Shown here: positions 17,335-25,493 of the stretch, piece after piece
Position numbering within the stretch: position 1 is the first letter of the stretch
How the letters are laid out: each line of letters opens with the position of its first letter
DNA from: Ethanoligenens harbinense YUAN-3
Lineage (GTDB): Bacteria; Bacillota; Clostridia; Oscillospirales; Ethanoligenentaceae
Reading direction: 5' to 3'
NCBI RefSeq assembly: GCF_000178115.2
Contig: NC_014828.1
Coordinates: forward strand, 2,307,501 to 2,371,500
DNA: 64,000 bases
Made by a program: the position numbers and the translations under genes
The notes under the pieces: generated by a model
Told to the model about the DNA's origin: nothing
Seen by the model: only the letters and a program-made list of their open reading frames with translations
Databases searched by the model: none

Positions 17335-17642
17335 AAACGGTCACTCCTTTGATCTATCGTAAGGCCCCTCGCGGAGCCGGCTGCCTGCCATGCACGCAGC
17401 CGCAAAGCCATGCGGCCGCCACCGAATCATTATACCATCCCCCCGCCCGCTTTGCAAACCGCCCCGCCCGCATGGGACACCCATCGGACGCGTTCTTCAT
17501 ACTATGGGGCAGGGTGGCACACCGTTGCCGGCAACGCCCGAACACCTGTTTGTTTACATATGCCACTGTGCGGCGGCCGGCCGGTTTCCGGTGCGCCGCA
17601 AAAACGGCCGCCTATGCATGGGCCGGCCGTTTTGGGAGGTCG
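17335..17642. other. Divergent intergenic region femX-like / dpaA with a hairpin before dpaA
   Basis: 308 bases without a gene. CATACTAT at 17498-17505 could be a mother-cell sigma (E or K) -10 element for dpaAB, weakly supported. A strong hairpin with AAAACGGCC/GGCCGTTTT ends (about 17597-17637) lies directly before the dpaA RBS GGGAGG, so it may act as an attenuator or stop incoming transcripts. A fragment resembling the T-box end (17511-17525) is judged coincidental. Confidence 0.4.
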
Positions 17643-18530
17643 ATGCCATTGTTTACTGATATCACATTCGCCGTTGTCGGCGGCGATCTGCGGCAGGCGC
17701 ATCTGGCGGGCCTGCTCGCGGCCGACGGCCTGTCGGTGCTCACCGTGGGGTTTGAGCGGGAGGTCCCCATCTCATCCGACGTGCTGCATGTCAAAAGCGC
17801 CGCCGAGGCCGTGAGCAGGGCGCTCTGCGTCATCCTGCCGCTGCCGTTCTCGGTGGACGGCGCAAACGTGAACGCACCGTTTTCCCGCGCGCCCATCCCC
17901 CTGCGAACCATCTGGGACGCGGCGGGCAACGGCACGCTCGTCACCGGAGGCATGCTCCGGCCGGACGTCTTCCAAGCCGCCGAGACGCGCGGCTTCACCG
18001 CCGTGGACTACTACGCCCGCGAGGAAATGGCCGTACGCAACACCGTGCCCACCGTAGAGGGCGCGCTCCAGATCGCATTTGAGGAACTGCCCTTCACCCT
18101 GCACGGCGCGCGCTGCCTGGTACTGGGTTTCGGACGCGTGGGGCGGACGCTCTGCCGGGCGCTGCGCGGCCTGGGGGCCGATGTGACCGGCTGTGCGCGC
18201 AGCTACGACGATCTCGCCTGGGTGCAGACACTGGATTGCGCGCCGCTGCGCCTGGAAAAGCTGGCCGGGTCGGCCGGCACGTTTGACGTGGTGTTCAACA
18301 CCATTCCCGCGCTGATTCTGACCGACGACATCCTCGCCCGCCTGAAAAAAGGCAGCCTGGTCATCGACCTGGCCTCCAAGCCCGGCGGCGTGGATTTCAA
18401 CGCCGCCAAACGGCTGGGTGTCAAAACCGTGTGGGCGCTTTCCCTACCGGGAAAGGTGGCGCCCCAGACCGCAGGGCAGATCATCAAGGACACCGTGCTG
18501 CACATTCTGGAAGAGGAGGGATTGTCATGA
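17643..18530 (+). CDS. dpaA: Dipicolinate synthase subunit A
   Basis: 295 residues from ATG 17643 with GGGAGG just upstream; upstream in-frame starts lack family similarity. With DpaB it oxidises/dehydrates the lysine-pathway intermediate to dipicolinic acid in the mother cell, which then loads into the spore core. It starts MPLFTDITFAVVGGDLRQAH and has a Rossmann NAD(P) site (ARCLVLGFGRVGRTLCRAL). The C-terminal DLASKPGGVDFNAAK and TAGQIIKDTV motifs match SpoVFA. Its stop overlaps the dpaB start (ATGA). Confidence 0.95.
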   Translation: MPLFTDITFAVVGGDLRQAHLAGLLAADGLSVLTVGFEREVPISSDVLHVKSAAEAVSRALCVILPLPFSVDGANVNAPFSRAPIPLRTIWDAAGNGTLVTGGMLRPDVFQAAETRGFTAVDYYAREEMAVRNTVPTVEGALQIAFEELPFTLHGARCLVLGFGRVGRTLCRALRGLGADVTGCARSYDDLAWVQTLDCAPLRLEKLAGSAGTFDVVFNTIPALILTDDILARLKKGSLVIDLASKPGGVDFNAAKRLGVKTVWALSLPGKVAPQTAGQIIKDTVLHILEEEGLS

Positions 18531-19105
18531 CCGTCGGGTTTGCGCTCACCGGGTCTTTCTGCACATTTTCACAGGTCATTCCGCAGATGGGGAAACTTGT
18601 TGAGGCCGGGCACACCGTCGTCCCCATCCTGTCGCCCATCTCGTATGTGTCGGACACCCGCTTCGGCGAAGCGGGAACGTTCCGCAGGCAGATCGAGGAG
18701 ATCACCGGCCGCGCCATCCTGCACACCATGCAGGAAGTGGAACCCGTGGGGCCGAAAAAAATGTTTGACCTTCTTGTTGTCGCACCCGCAACCAGCAACA
18801 CCATCGGCAAGCTGGCAAACGGCGTCAACGACACGCCCGTGACCATGGCCTGCAAATCCCACCTGCGCAACGGGCGGCCGGTGGTGCTGGCTATCTCCAC
18901 CAACGACGCGCTGGGGCTTTCGGCACGCAACATCGGCACGCTGCTGGCGCTCCGCGATTTTTACTTCGTGCCTTTCGGGCAGGACAATGTGGAAAAAAAG
19001 CCGCGCTCGATGGTCGCACATTTCGACCTCATCCCGCCCACGGTGGAGGCAGCCGCCAAAGGCGAACAGCTTCAGCCTCTTTTGCTCCCGCCTGTTTTAC
19101 AATGA
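18527..19105 (+). CDS. dpaB: Dipicolinate synthase subunit B
   Basis: 192 residues starting MTVGFALTGSFCTFSQVIPQ at 18527, overlapping the dpaA stop by 4 bases. Flavoprotein-like fold: PATSNTIGKLANGVNDTPV and the SHLRNGRPVVLAISTNDALG segment are SpoVFB hallmarks. It works as a heteromer with DpaA. A strong bidirectional terminator follows at 19128, so dpaAB form a two-gene operon, expected to be sigma-K controlled in the mother cell (established for Bacillus; not visible here). Confidence 0.95.
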   Translation: MTVGFALTGSFCTFSQVIPQMGKLVEAGHTVVPILSPISYVSDTRFGEAGTFRRQIEEITGRAILHTMQEVEPVGPKKMFDLLVVAPATSNTIGKLANGVNDTPVTMACKSHLRNGRPVVLAISTNDALGLSARNIGTLLALRDFYFVPFGQDNVEKKPRSMVAHFDLIPPTVEAAAKGEQLQPLLLPPVLQ

Positions 19106-19127
19106 TTCCGTCCCGCCCGTTTCCGCC

Positions 19128-19161
19128 AAAAAGCCGCGCCGTTTCCACGGCGCGGCTTTTT
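19128..19161. terminator. Bidirectional terminator between dpaB and the P-type ATPase gene
   Basis: A 14-base perfect stem with A-run and T-run ends (19128-19141 with 19148-19161), 6-base loop. It serves both convergent genes. Confidence 0.92.
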
Positions 19162-19165
19162 GCGT

Positions 19166-21793
19166 TTATCGGCGCGCGCCGGCCATGCGTTTGCCCAGCA
19201 CGATGCATTCATGCGCGGCCAGCGGCAGCAGGGACAGGCCCAGTGCCAGCAGCCAGTGGGACGCATCCAGCGGCGCGGTGGAAAAGAACACGTTCAGCGG
19301 GGGGATCTCCACGATGGCTACCTGCAGGGCCAGGCCCACAAAAAACGCAAAGATCATGAAACGGTTTTCAAGATGGTTCATGCGGAAGACCGAGCGGTTC
19401 ACATTGCGCATGCCGATGGCGTGGAACAACTGCGAAACCGCCAGCACCGTCACACAAAGGGTGCCGCCCAAGATGCGCCCGTAGGCCGCGCCGTGCGCGG
19501 CGGCGCCCTCCCGGTAGCCCACCAGATACCCAAGAAGCGACGCGCCGCCGATGATCGCGCCGTAAAGCAGCAGCATGGCCACGCCGCCATGCGCAAACAG
19601 GCTTTCTTTCGGGGAGCGCGGCTTTTCGTTCATCACATCCGGAGTGCCGGGGTCCACGCCCAGCGCAAGGCCGGGCAGCGAGTCTGTCACGAGGTTGACC
19701 CACAGAATCTGCGCCGCCGTCAGCGGGGCGGGCAAGCCCGCCAGCACCGCCACCAGCATGGTGATGATCTCGCCGAAATTGGAAGCCAGCAGATAGAGTA
19801 CCGATTTTTTGATGTTATTGTAGATGTTGCGGCCTTCCTCGATGGCGCGGCGAATGGTGGCGAAATTGTCGTCGGTGAGAATCATATCGGCCGCGCCCTT
19901 GGCTACGTCGGTGCCGGTGATACCCATGGCGATGCCAATGTCGGCGGATTTGAGCGAGGGCGCGTCGTTCACGCCGTCGCCCGTCATGGACACGATGTTG
20001 CCGTTTGCCCTGAACGCCTGCACGATCTGTACCTTATTCTCCGGGGAAACGCGGGCAAATACGCGCAGCGTCTTCACGCGCTTTTGCATTTCTTCAGCGG
20101 ACATAACGTCCAACTCGTGGCCGGAGATGGCCGCGTCTTCGCTCTGCGCGATACGCAGGTCTTTGGCAATGGCCAGCGCCGTGTCCTTGTGGTCCCCCGT
20201 AATCATCACCGTGGTGATGCCCGCGTGCGCACAGGCCGCCACGGCGTCGCGCACCTCGGGACGCGGCGGGTCGATCATGCCCACGATGCCGACGAACACC
20301 ATGCCCTCTTCCAGGGGCTGCTCTCCGCGTCCGCGGCAGGCCAGCGCCAGCACGCGCAGCGCGCGGTGCGCCATTTCGGACGCGGCGGCCGTGATGAGCG
20401 CCTTGTCCTCCGATGTGATGGGGCGTTCGGCGCCGCCGTCGAGGATGCGCGCGGTGTGCGCGAGGATGCCGTCGAGCGCGCCTTTGGTGTAGGCGATGCT
20501 GCCGCCGGCGCCGTAATCGTGGACGGTGGTCATCCGCTTGCGGTCGGAATCAAATGGAATCTCCTCCACGCGGGGATAGGTTTCCTCCAGCCCCTCGCGC
20601 GTTTTGCCCCGTTTTTCACACATATCGAGCAGCGCAATCTCGGTTGGGTCGCCCACCTTCGCGCCGCCCTTGGTGGAGGCGTCGTTGCAGAGGCAGAAGC
20701 CCTCATAAAACCGCGCGGCGGTGCGCTTGTCCGCTTCTTCCGGCGACAACATCTCCGCGCCCGCGCGCTGCTCCGTCACGGTCATGCGGTTCTGCGTGAG
20801 GGTGCCGGTCTTGTCAGTGCAGACCACGTTGACTGCGCCGAGCGTTTCCACGGCGGGCAGCCGCCGCACGATGGAGCGCGCCTTTGCCATGCGGGAAACG
20901 CCCGCCGCCAGCACGATGGTGACCACCGTGGGCAGGCCCTCCGGGATGGCGGCCACAGCCAGCGAAATGGCGGTGAGCAGCATTTCGAGCAGATTGCGGT
21001 GCTGCACCAGCGCCGTGACGAACAGCAGCGCGCAGAGCGCCACAGCCGCCACGCCGAGCAGCTTGCCGAGGTCGGCCAGACGTTTTTGCAGCGGCGTGAG
21101 TTCCTCGCCGGTGTCTTCCAATATTTTGGCAATCTTGCCGATTTCGGTGCGCATACCGGTCGCGGTCACCACGCCCTCGCCGCGCCCGTAGCTGACCAGT
21201 GTGGTCATATACGCCATGTTGGCGCGATCGCCCACCGGCAGGCTCTGTTCGGCCCGGAAATCCGCGTCCTTCTCGCTGGCGACCGATTCGCCGGTCAGCG
21301 CCGATTCCTCGATCTTCAGGTTGGCGCTCTCCACCAACCGCAGATCGGCCGGAACCAGCCTTCCCGCTTCCAGCACCACCACGTCGCCGGGCACCAGCCC
21401 GGCCGCGTCGATTTCCGACACCGCACCGGAGCGCCGCACCAGCGCTTTGGGGCTGGCCATTTTGCGCAGGGCCTCCATGGCTTTTTCCGCGCGGGACTGC
21501 TGAATGAAGCCGATGACCGCGTTGACCGCCACCACGATAAAAATGATGACGCTGTCCGCCGCCTCGTGCAGCAAAATGGAAATGATGCCCGCGGCCAGAA
21601 GAATGTAGATGAGCGGATCGTTGAACTGCGAAAGGAACACAAGAACCGGGCTCTTTCCGCGCTTGCCCGCCAGCACATTGGGGCCCTCGCGCTCCAGCCT
21701 GGCACGGGCCTCGTCCGCGTCCAGCCCCTCGCTGCGGCTCGAGAGCATCTGCAATGTTTCCTCCGCGGAGAGCGTTTCAAACGCTTCTTCCAT
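19166..21793 (-). CDS. P-type (Ca2+/Mn2+-type) cation-transporting ATPase
   Basis: 875 residues. An N-terminal cation-ATPase domain (LSAEETLQMLSSRSEGLDAD) and an actuator TGES motif (ALTGESVASEKD) precede the phosphorylation site CTDKTGTLTQNRMTV, which carries the catalytic Asp; the hinge TGDGVNDAPSLKSADIGIAM follows. About ten membrane helices are predicted; PEGLP in M4 matches SERCA/PMR1-type pumps. Such proteins export Ca2+ or Mn2+. The transcript leader carries a yybP-ykoY riboswitch (21888-21993), which points to Mn2+ efflux as the physiological job. GAGGAGGT precedes the ATG. Confidence 0.92.
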   Translation of the reverse strand: MEEAFETLSAEETLQMLSSRSEGLDADEARARLEREGPNVLAGKRGKSPVLVFLSQFNDPLIYILLAAGIISILLHEAADSVIIFIVVAVNAVIGFIQQSRAEKAMEALRKMASPKALVRRSGAVSEIDAAGLVPGDVVVLEAGRLVPADLRLVESANLKIEESALTGESVASEKDADFRAEQSLPVGDRANMAYMTTLVSYGRGEGVVTATGMRTEIGKIAKILEDTGEELTPLQKRLADLGKLLGVAAVALCALLFVTALVQHRNLLEMLLTAISLAVAAIPEGLPTVVTIVLAAGVSRMAKARSIVRRLPAVETLGAVNVVCTDKTGTLTQNRMTVTEQRAGAEMLSPEEADKRTAARFYEGFCLCNDASTKGGAKVGDPTEIALLDMCEKRGKTREGLEETYPRVEEIPFDSDRKRMTTVHDYGAGGSIAYTKGALDGILAHTARILDGGAERPITSEDKALITAAASEMAHRALRVLALACRGRGEQPLEEGMVFVGIVGMIDPPRPEVRDAVAACAHAGITTVMITGDHKDTALAIAKDLRIAQSEDAAISGHELDVMSAEEMQKRVKTLRVFARVSPENKVQIVQAFRANGNIVSMTGDGVNDAPSLKSADIGIAMGITGTDVAKGAADMILTDDNFATIRRAIEEGRNIYNNIKKSVLYLLASNFGEIITMLVAVLAGLPAPLTAAQILWVNLVTDSLPGLALGVDPGTPDVMNEKPRSPKESLFAHGGVAMLLLYGAIIGGASLLGYLVGYREGAAAHGAAYGRILGGTLCVTVLAVSQLFHAIGMRNVNRSVFRMNHLENRFMIFAFFVGLALQVAIVEIPPLNVFFSTAPLDASHWLLALGLSLLPLAAHECIVLGKRMAGARR

Positions 21794-21843
21794 GGATGTA
21801 CCTCCTCTTTCTCTTTAATGTCCGGCCAAATGCCTGAAAATAG

Positions 21844-21899
21844 AAAAAGACTCTTAACATAATGCCGTCGCCGTCTGGGCGGATTATGTTAAAAGTCTT
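21844..21899 (-). terminator. Riboswitch-controlled terminator in the ATPase leader
   Basis: A long hairpin (about 21847-21864 pairing with 21883-21899) followed by a T-rich run on the minus strand. Its 5' arm includes CTTTTAAC, the same bases that close the aptamer's P1 stem, so terminator and ligand-bound aptamer exclude each other. Confidence 0.88.
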
Positions 21900-21993
21900 G
21901 ACTGCCTTTTGCCTTGCAAACAAGGCCCGGGCCCGCAAAACCAGGCGTAAAGCCGGGTATGTTGATTTTGCGGAAATGCTACTCCCTTTTAAC
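21888..21993 (-). promoter_or_regulatory. yybP-ykoY family Mn2+ riboswitch
   Basis: Read on the minus strand from 21993: GTTAAAAGGGAGTAGC, the first conserved loop, then ATCAACATAC, and GGCAGTCAAGACTTTTAAC at the 3' end; these match the yybP-ykoY consensus (GGGGAGUAGC, GACAUAC-type, CAAGACCUUU-type). The outer stem P1 pairs GTTAAAAG (21986-21993) with CTTTTAAC (21888-21895). Mn2+ binding should stabilise P1, prevent the downstream terminator and turn the cation ATPase on. The ligand is from knowledge of the class. Confidence 0.87.
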
Positions 21994-22019
21994 GGGTGCG
22001 ATATATGATTTTCAAATTC

Positions 22020-22655
22020 TCAATGCAGCCGCCTGCCCACTCCGGAAAGGGCTTTGGCCGCCGCCGTGGAAATCACAGCGGCCACGATGGCCTCGGGCAC
22101 ACCGTTGGTAGCCACCACGCCCATCAGCACACCGCCAAGCGTGCCGGCGGCTATGTTCATCTTCGCGGCATATGCGCCGCCGAACAGCCAGTAGATGCCG
22201 CCGAGCACCAATACGGTATTTGTGATGGAGCCGACCAAACCCGCCGCGATCCCCGCGCCCAGCCTGGTTTTATCCCATTTGGAAAACAGACGGAAAACCA
22301 GCGCCGCCGCCAGCCCGATGCACATGCGCGGCACGATGGCGATAACCGCGCTCTTCCAACTGCCAAGCGGCAGAAACGGGCTGAATACAAACGAAATGGG
22401 CATTGGCATCATCGTGTTGTGCACCAGACTGACCACACCCATCACCGCGCCGAGAAACAAACCGTCCCACGGGCCGAGCAGGATGGCCCCGACGATCACC
22501 GGAATGTGCACGGTCGTCGCGCCGACGGTGGGACTAAGTGGGATGCTGCCCAGCGGTGTGAACGCCAGCACGACGATGATTGCCGAAAAGAGCGAAAGTG
22601 TCACCATGTGCCGCGTCCTGTCCAGACGCCGGACGGTATTGCGCGTGTTTACCAA
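22020..22655 (-). CDS. ECF transporter S component, probably for pantothenate
   Basis: 211 residues from a TTG at 22655 (AAGGGGG exactly 8 bases upstream). Five to six membrane helices. The N-terminal region IIVVLAFTPLGSIPLSPTVG and the VHIPVIVGAILLGPWDGLFL motif are typical of small S components that capture vitamins and pair with a shared EcfAAT module. It follows coaX on the same strand with a 125-base spacer, so pantothenate is the most likely substrate (PanT-like); this rests on gene neighbourhood, not on binding-site residues. Confidence 0.8.
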   Translation of the reverse strand: MVNTRNTVRRLDRTRHMVTLSLFSAIIVVLAFTPLGSIPLSPTVGATTVHIPVIVGAILLGPWDGLFLGAVMGVVSLVHNTMMPMPISFVFSPFLPLGSWKSAVIAIVPRMCIGLAAALVFRLFSKWDKTRLGAGIAAGLVGSITNTVLVLGGIYWLFGGAYAAKMNIAAGTLGGVLMGVVATNGVPEAIVAAVISTAAAKALSGVGRRLH

Positions 22656-22780
22656 AAAGAATTCCCCCTTGCTGCCGCTCCTTAACAGGATGCAGCGCAA
22701 ACTGTATTTTTATGACACGCCGCCCGGCAAATCCTGCATTTACCAGAAACGGCGTCATAAACGCTGTCAGGCCGCGCGCT

Positions 22781-23557
22781 TTACAGATTCATCGGGCAGT
22801 TGCGGCGGTAAATAGCGCGCAGCCCCTCCAAGAGCAGGTCTGCGTCATAGATCACATCACAGCGGCAGTGCGGTACGATCTCGTGCGCAATGCCGCCGGT
22901 GGCGACTACGGTCGCTTTTCCGCCCATCTGCGCCTCGATGCGTGCCACCATGCCGTCCATAAAGCTGGCCGTGCCGTAAACGGCGCCGGACTTCATCGCT
23001 TCCACGGTATTCGGCCCGATAACATTGTGCGGGGGCTCCAGTCCCACCTGCGGCAGCTGCGCAGTGCGGGCAGAAAGTGCGTCCAGCCCCAGCCGCACGC
23101 CGGGGAAAATCACGCCGCCAAGATAGTGCCCCTCGCGGTCGATGGTACCGATGGTGGTGGCGGTACCTAAATCGAACAGGATGATGGGCTTGGAATATTT
23201 CTGCAACGCGCCCACCGCGTCGGCCACGATATCGGACCCGAGCTGCGACGGGTTGTCGATGCGGATATCCAGCCCGGTCTTCAGCCCCGGGCCCAGCACC
23301 AGCGCCCGCCTGCCGGTCAGCTTTTCCACCGCGCCGGCGAGCGACCCGGTCACTTGCGGCACCACGGATGAGAGGATGGCGCCCTCCACCTCCGCCACAC
23401 GCACGCCGTTGAGCTCCAGCACACCCTTGAGCGTGACGGCATGGTCGTCACGCATGCGCTCGCGGTCGGTCTTCATACGGGAAACAAACGTAAGCGCATC
23501 GCCTTTCCATCCGCCCAGCACGATATTGGAGTTTCCAACGTCAATGGTCAGGATCAA
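22781..23557 (-). CDS. coaX: Type III pantothenate kinase
   Basis: 258 residues. It catalyses the first step of CoA synthesis and is insensitive to CoA feedback. It starts MILTIDVGNSNIVLGGWKGD, the phosphate-binding motif of the ASKHA fold. GPGLKTGLDIRIDNPSQLGS, then DIVADAVGA and ILFDLGTATTIGTID are hallmark motifs. It lies upstream of the ECF S component, suggesting a small pantothenate uptake and activation operon. Confidence 0.96.
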   Translation of the reverse strand: MILTIDVGNSNIVLGGWKGDALTFVSRMKTDRERMRDDHAVTLKGVLELNGVRVAEVEGAILSSVVPQVTGSLAGAVEKLTGRRALVLGPGLKTGLDIRIDNPSQLGSDIVADAVGALQKYSKPIILFDLGTATTIGTIDREGHYLGGVIFPGVRLGLDALSARTAQLPQVGLEPPHNVIGPNTVEAMKSGAVYGTASFMDGMVARIEAQMGGKATVVATGGIAHEIVPHCRCDVIYDADLLLEGLRAIYRRNCPMNL

Positions 23558-23594
23558 ACAAACATTCCTCCGCTTTTGAAAAATCGGACAGCCG

Positions 23595-23786
23595 TCACTC
23601 GACGGGGCTCAGCGGGATCACAATGGCCGCGATGATGTAGGCCAGCACACCCGTGCCGCCCATGCAGGCGAAAATCACCCAGCCAAGACGGATCAGCGTG
23701 GGGTCTATATTGAAATATTCGGCGATGCCGCCGCAAACACCGGCCAGCATCCGTTGGGTACGGGAACGATACAATCTCTTTTCCAT
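23595..23786 (-). CDS. PspC-domain membrane protein (63 aa)
   Basis: Starts MEKRLYRSRTQRMLAGVCGG at 23786 with GGAGGAATGCAGC in front, preferred to an upstream ATG. The motif RSRTQRMLAGVCGGIAEYFN followed by a single membrane helix (WVIFACMGGTGVLAYIIAAI) defines the PspC domain. Homologues modulate envelope stress or anti-sigma signalling; here the protein is the bare domain. It sits between fur and coaX on the same strand. Confidence 0.9.
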   Translation of the reverse strand: MEKRLYRSRTQRMLAGVCGGIAEYFNIDPTLIRLGWVIFACMGGTGVLAYIIAAIVIPLSPVE

Positions 23787-23867
23787 GCTGCATTCCTCCT
23801 GCGGCAATGTTGCGCTCCCCTGCGCGGGAGCGGTCGGTCGGGCGAAGCGTGTGCGAAACCAGCCGTG

Positions 23868-24311
23868 TCACACGGCATGGCTTTTGCTTTGGCACTGCGG
23901 ACACACGCCGTATACCTCCAGCTTGTGCCCGGAAATCACGTATCCGGTAGAGCGGGCGAGACTGTCCTCATAATCGCGCAGCGGGCAGCCCTGAATCGGC
24001 ACGATCTTGTGGCAGACCGTGCAGATCAGGTTGTGCCCGTGGGTCTCCGGCGCGATCTCAAACATGGCGCGCCCGCCGTCCATCAGCACCGAGCGGGAAA
24101 CCATCTTTTTTTCACAGAGCGTATCCAGCGCGCGGTAGACCGTGGAAAGGCTCAGTGTTGCAAAATCCCGCCGCAGGCGCATAAACAGTTCCTCGGCCGT
24201 AAGCGGTGTTTCGCTCTGGCTGATGGCCGCGAGCAAAGCCAGCCGCTGGCGTGTCACTTTCAGGCCGCTCTCCAGCAGCCTCTCCCGATAGCGGTTATCC
24301 TGTTCCGCCAA
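23868..24311 (-). CDS. Fur-family transcriptional regulator
   Basis: 147 residues. Winged helix (KVTRQRLALLAAISQSETPL, TLSLSTVYRALDTLCEKKMV) followed by a dimerisation domain with the metal-binding HGHNLICTVCHKIVPI segment and a C-terminal CPQC. The two CxxC pairs would hold structural zinc. Whether it is Fur, PerR or Zur cannot be told; the sequence in the regulatory site (ETHGHNLICTVC) fits PerR/Fur. It has its own intergenic spacer upstream, facing the divergent dnaD operon. Confidence 0.9.
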   Translation of the reverse strand: MAEQDNRYRERLLESGLKVTRQRLALLAAISQSETPLTAEELFMRLRRDFATLSLSTVYRALDTLCEKKMVSRSVLMDGGRAMFEIAPETHGHNLICTVCHKIVPIQGCPLRDYEDSLARSTGYVISGHKLEVYGVCPQCQSKSHAV

Positions 24312-24418
24312 CCTGCTTCATCTCCGACATCGATTTTTTTCATTTTACCATATCTTTTCTATAAATACAACCGACCCGCCAGGCTCTCCGCGCCCTTTCG
24401 TCCGGCCCCGGCTTATGC

Positions 24419-24424
24419 TATAAT
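24419..24424 (+). promoter_or_regulatory. -10 box for the dnaD-like operon
   Basis: TATAAT preceded by TGC (extended -10) at 24419-24424, 58 bases before the dnaD-like start. A -35 near 24396 is poor, fitting an extended -10 promoter. Confidence 0.6.
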
Positions 24425-24481
24425 AAACGGACAGGCGCCGTTGAAACGCCTCCATACAGGATCGGAAAGAGGATCACCAGA

Positions 24482-25462
24482 TTGAAACTGCATGTCTGCT
24501 TTGGCTTTACAGCCGGCGTTTTCGCATTGCCGTGCGACATCGTCGACCGATACATAAACGACGCGTCCGCAGATGCGCTGCGCGTACTGCTCTATCTCTA
24601 CCGGCGCGGCGGAGAACAGGAAAGCGCGGCGCTCTGCAAGGCGTTGCGCATGGAGGAGGACACGCTGCTCGCAGCGCTCGCCTACTGGGCGGAACGGGGA
24701 CTGTTCGCATTGAACGCGGGACCGGCACCCGCCGCCGCAGAAGCCGCCGCGCAAGCCGCGCCGCCTGCAAGCGCCGCGAAAAAGCCGGAACGGCCCGCGC
24801 GCCCCGCGCTGGAAACACCCACACAATATACCGCCACCGACATTGTCAACCGCTCCAAAAACAGCGCGGAGATCCGCTTTCTGCTGGACACCGCCCCCAC
24901 GCTGCTAGGGCGGCTGCTCTCCCCGGCGGACTGCTCTACGCTGCTGTTTTTGTACGACAGCGCCGGCCTGCCGGCCGACGTCATCCTCATGCTGCTGGAA
25001 TACTGTGTGACCACCGGGCACACCAACCTGCGGTATCTGGAAAAAGTGGCGCTCTCCTGGGCGGAGGACGGCATCGACACCCACGAGAAAGCCGAGCAGC
25101 GCATCCGGCAGTTGGAAGCGCTGCACAGCTTTGAAGGACAGGTGCGTTCCATCATGGGCATCACGGGGCGGGCGCTCACCCCCTCGGAGCGACAGCACCT
25201 GACGCGCTGGGCCAACGAATGGCAGACGCCGCCGGAGCTGGTGCACGCGGCGTTCGACATCTGCGTCAAGCGCACCGGCAAGCTCTCTTTTTCCTATATC
25301 AATTCCATTCTGAAGACCTGGCACGAAAAAGGCTTCACCACCGTGGAGCAGGCGCAGAACGAGCGGCGCGAACCCCCGAGACAGAACGGCGGCAAAACCG
25401 CGACCTACGACATTAACGAATACGTCGATCTGTCGATGAAACGGCTGCTCGGCGACAAATAA
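24482..25462 (+). CDS. DnaD-domain replication initiation protein
   Basis: 326 residues, TTG start (LKLHVCFGF) after GAGGATCACCAG. N-terminal DnaD/DnaB-like wHTH region, an Ala/Pro linker (about residues 80-115), and a C-terminal DnaB/DnaD (DnaB_2) region including TGRALTPSERQHLTRWANEW and INSILKTWHEKGFTTVEQ, typical of the YxxxIxxxW motif. Such proteins help DnaA-dependent helicase loading. The gene is followed 31 bases later by an ATP-dependent loader, the same partner arrangement as dnaB-dnaI. Confidence 0.88.
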   Translation: MKLHVCFGFTAGVFALPCDIVDRYINDASADALRVLLYLYRRGGEQESAALCKALRMEEDTLLAALAYWAERGLFALNAGPAPAAAEAAAQAAPPASAAKKPERPARPALETPTQYTATDIVNRSKNSAEIRFLLDTAPTLLGRLLSPADCSTLLFLYDSAGLPADVILMLLEYCVTTGHTNLRYLEKVALSWAEDGIDTHEKAEQRIRQLEALHSFEGQVRSIMGITGRALTPSERQHLTRWANEWQTPPELVHAAFDICVKRTGKLSFSYINSILKTWHEKGFTTVEQAQNERREPPRQNGGKTATYDINEYVDLSMKRLLGDK

Positions 25463-25493
25463 ACAGACGCCCGCGTGAAAGGAGGAAGAACGA

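Noticed and set aside
17505-17530. T-box-like AGGGTGGCAC sequence upstream of dpaA
   Set aside because: Only part of the T-box end matches, no stem I/specifier loop is seen and dpaA is not a typical T-box target.
19160-21862. Very long open frame (900 codons) on the plus strand opposite the P-type ATPase gene
   Set aside because: High GC at third codon positions keeps the complementary frame open; the product is Arg/His/Gly-rich with no motifs, while the minus strand encodes a full P-type ATPase.
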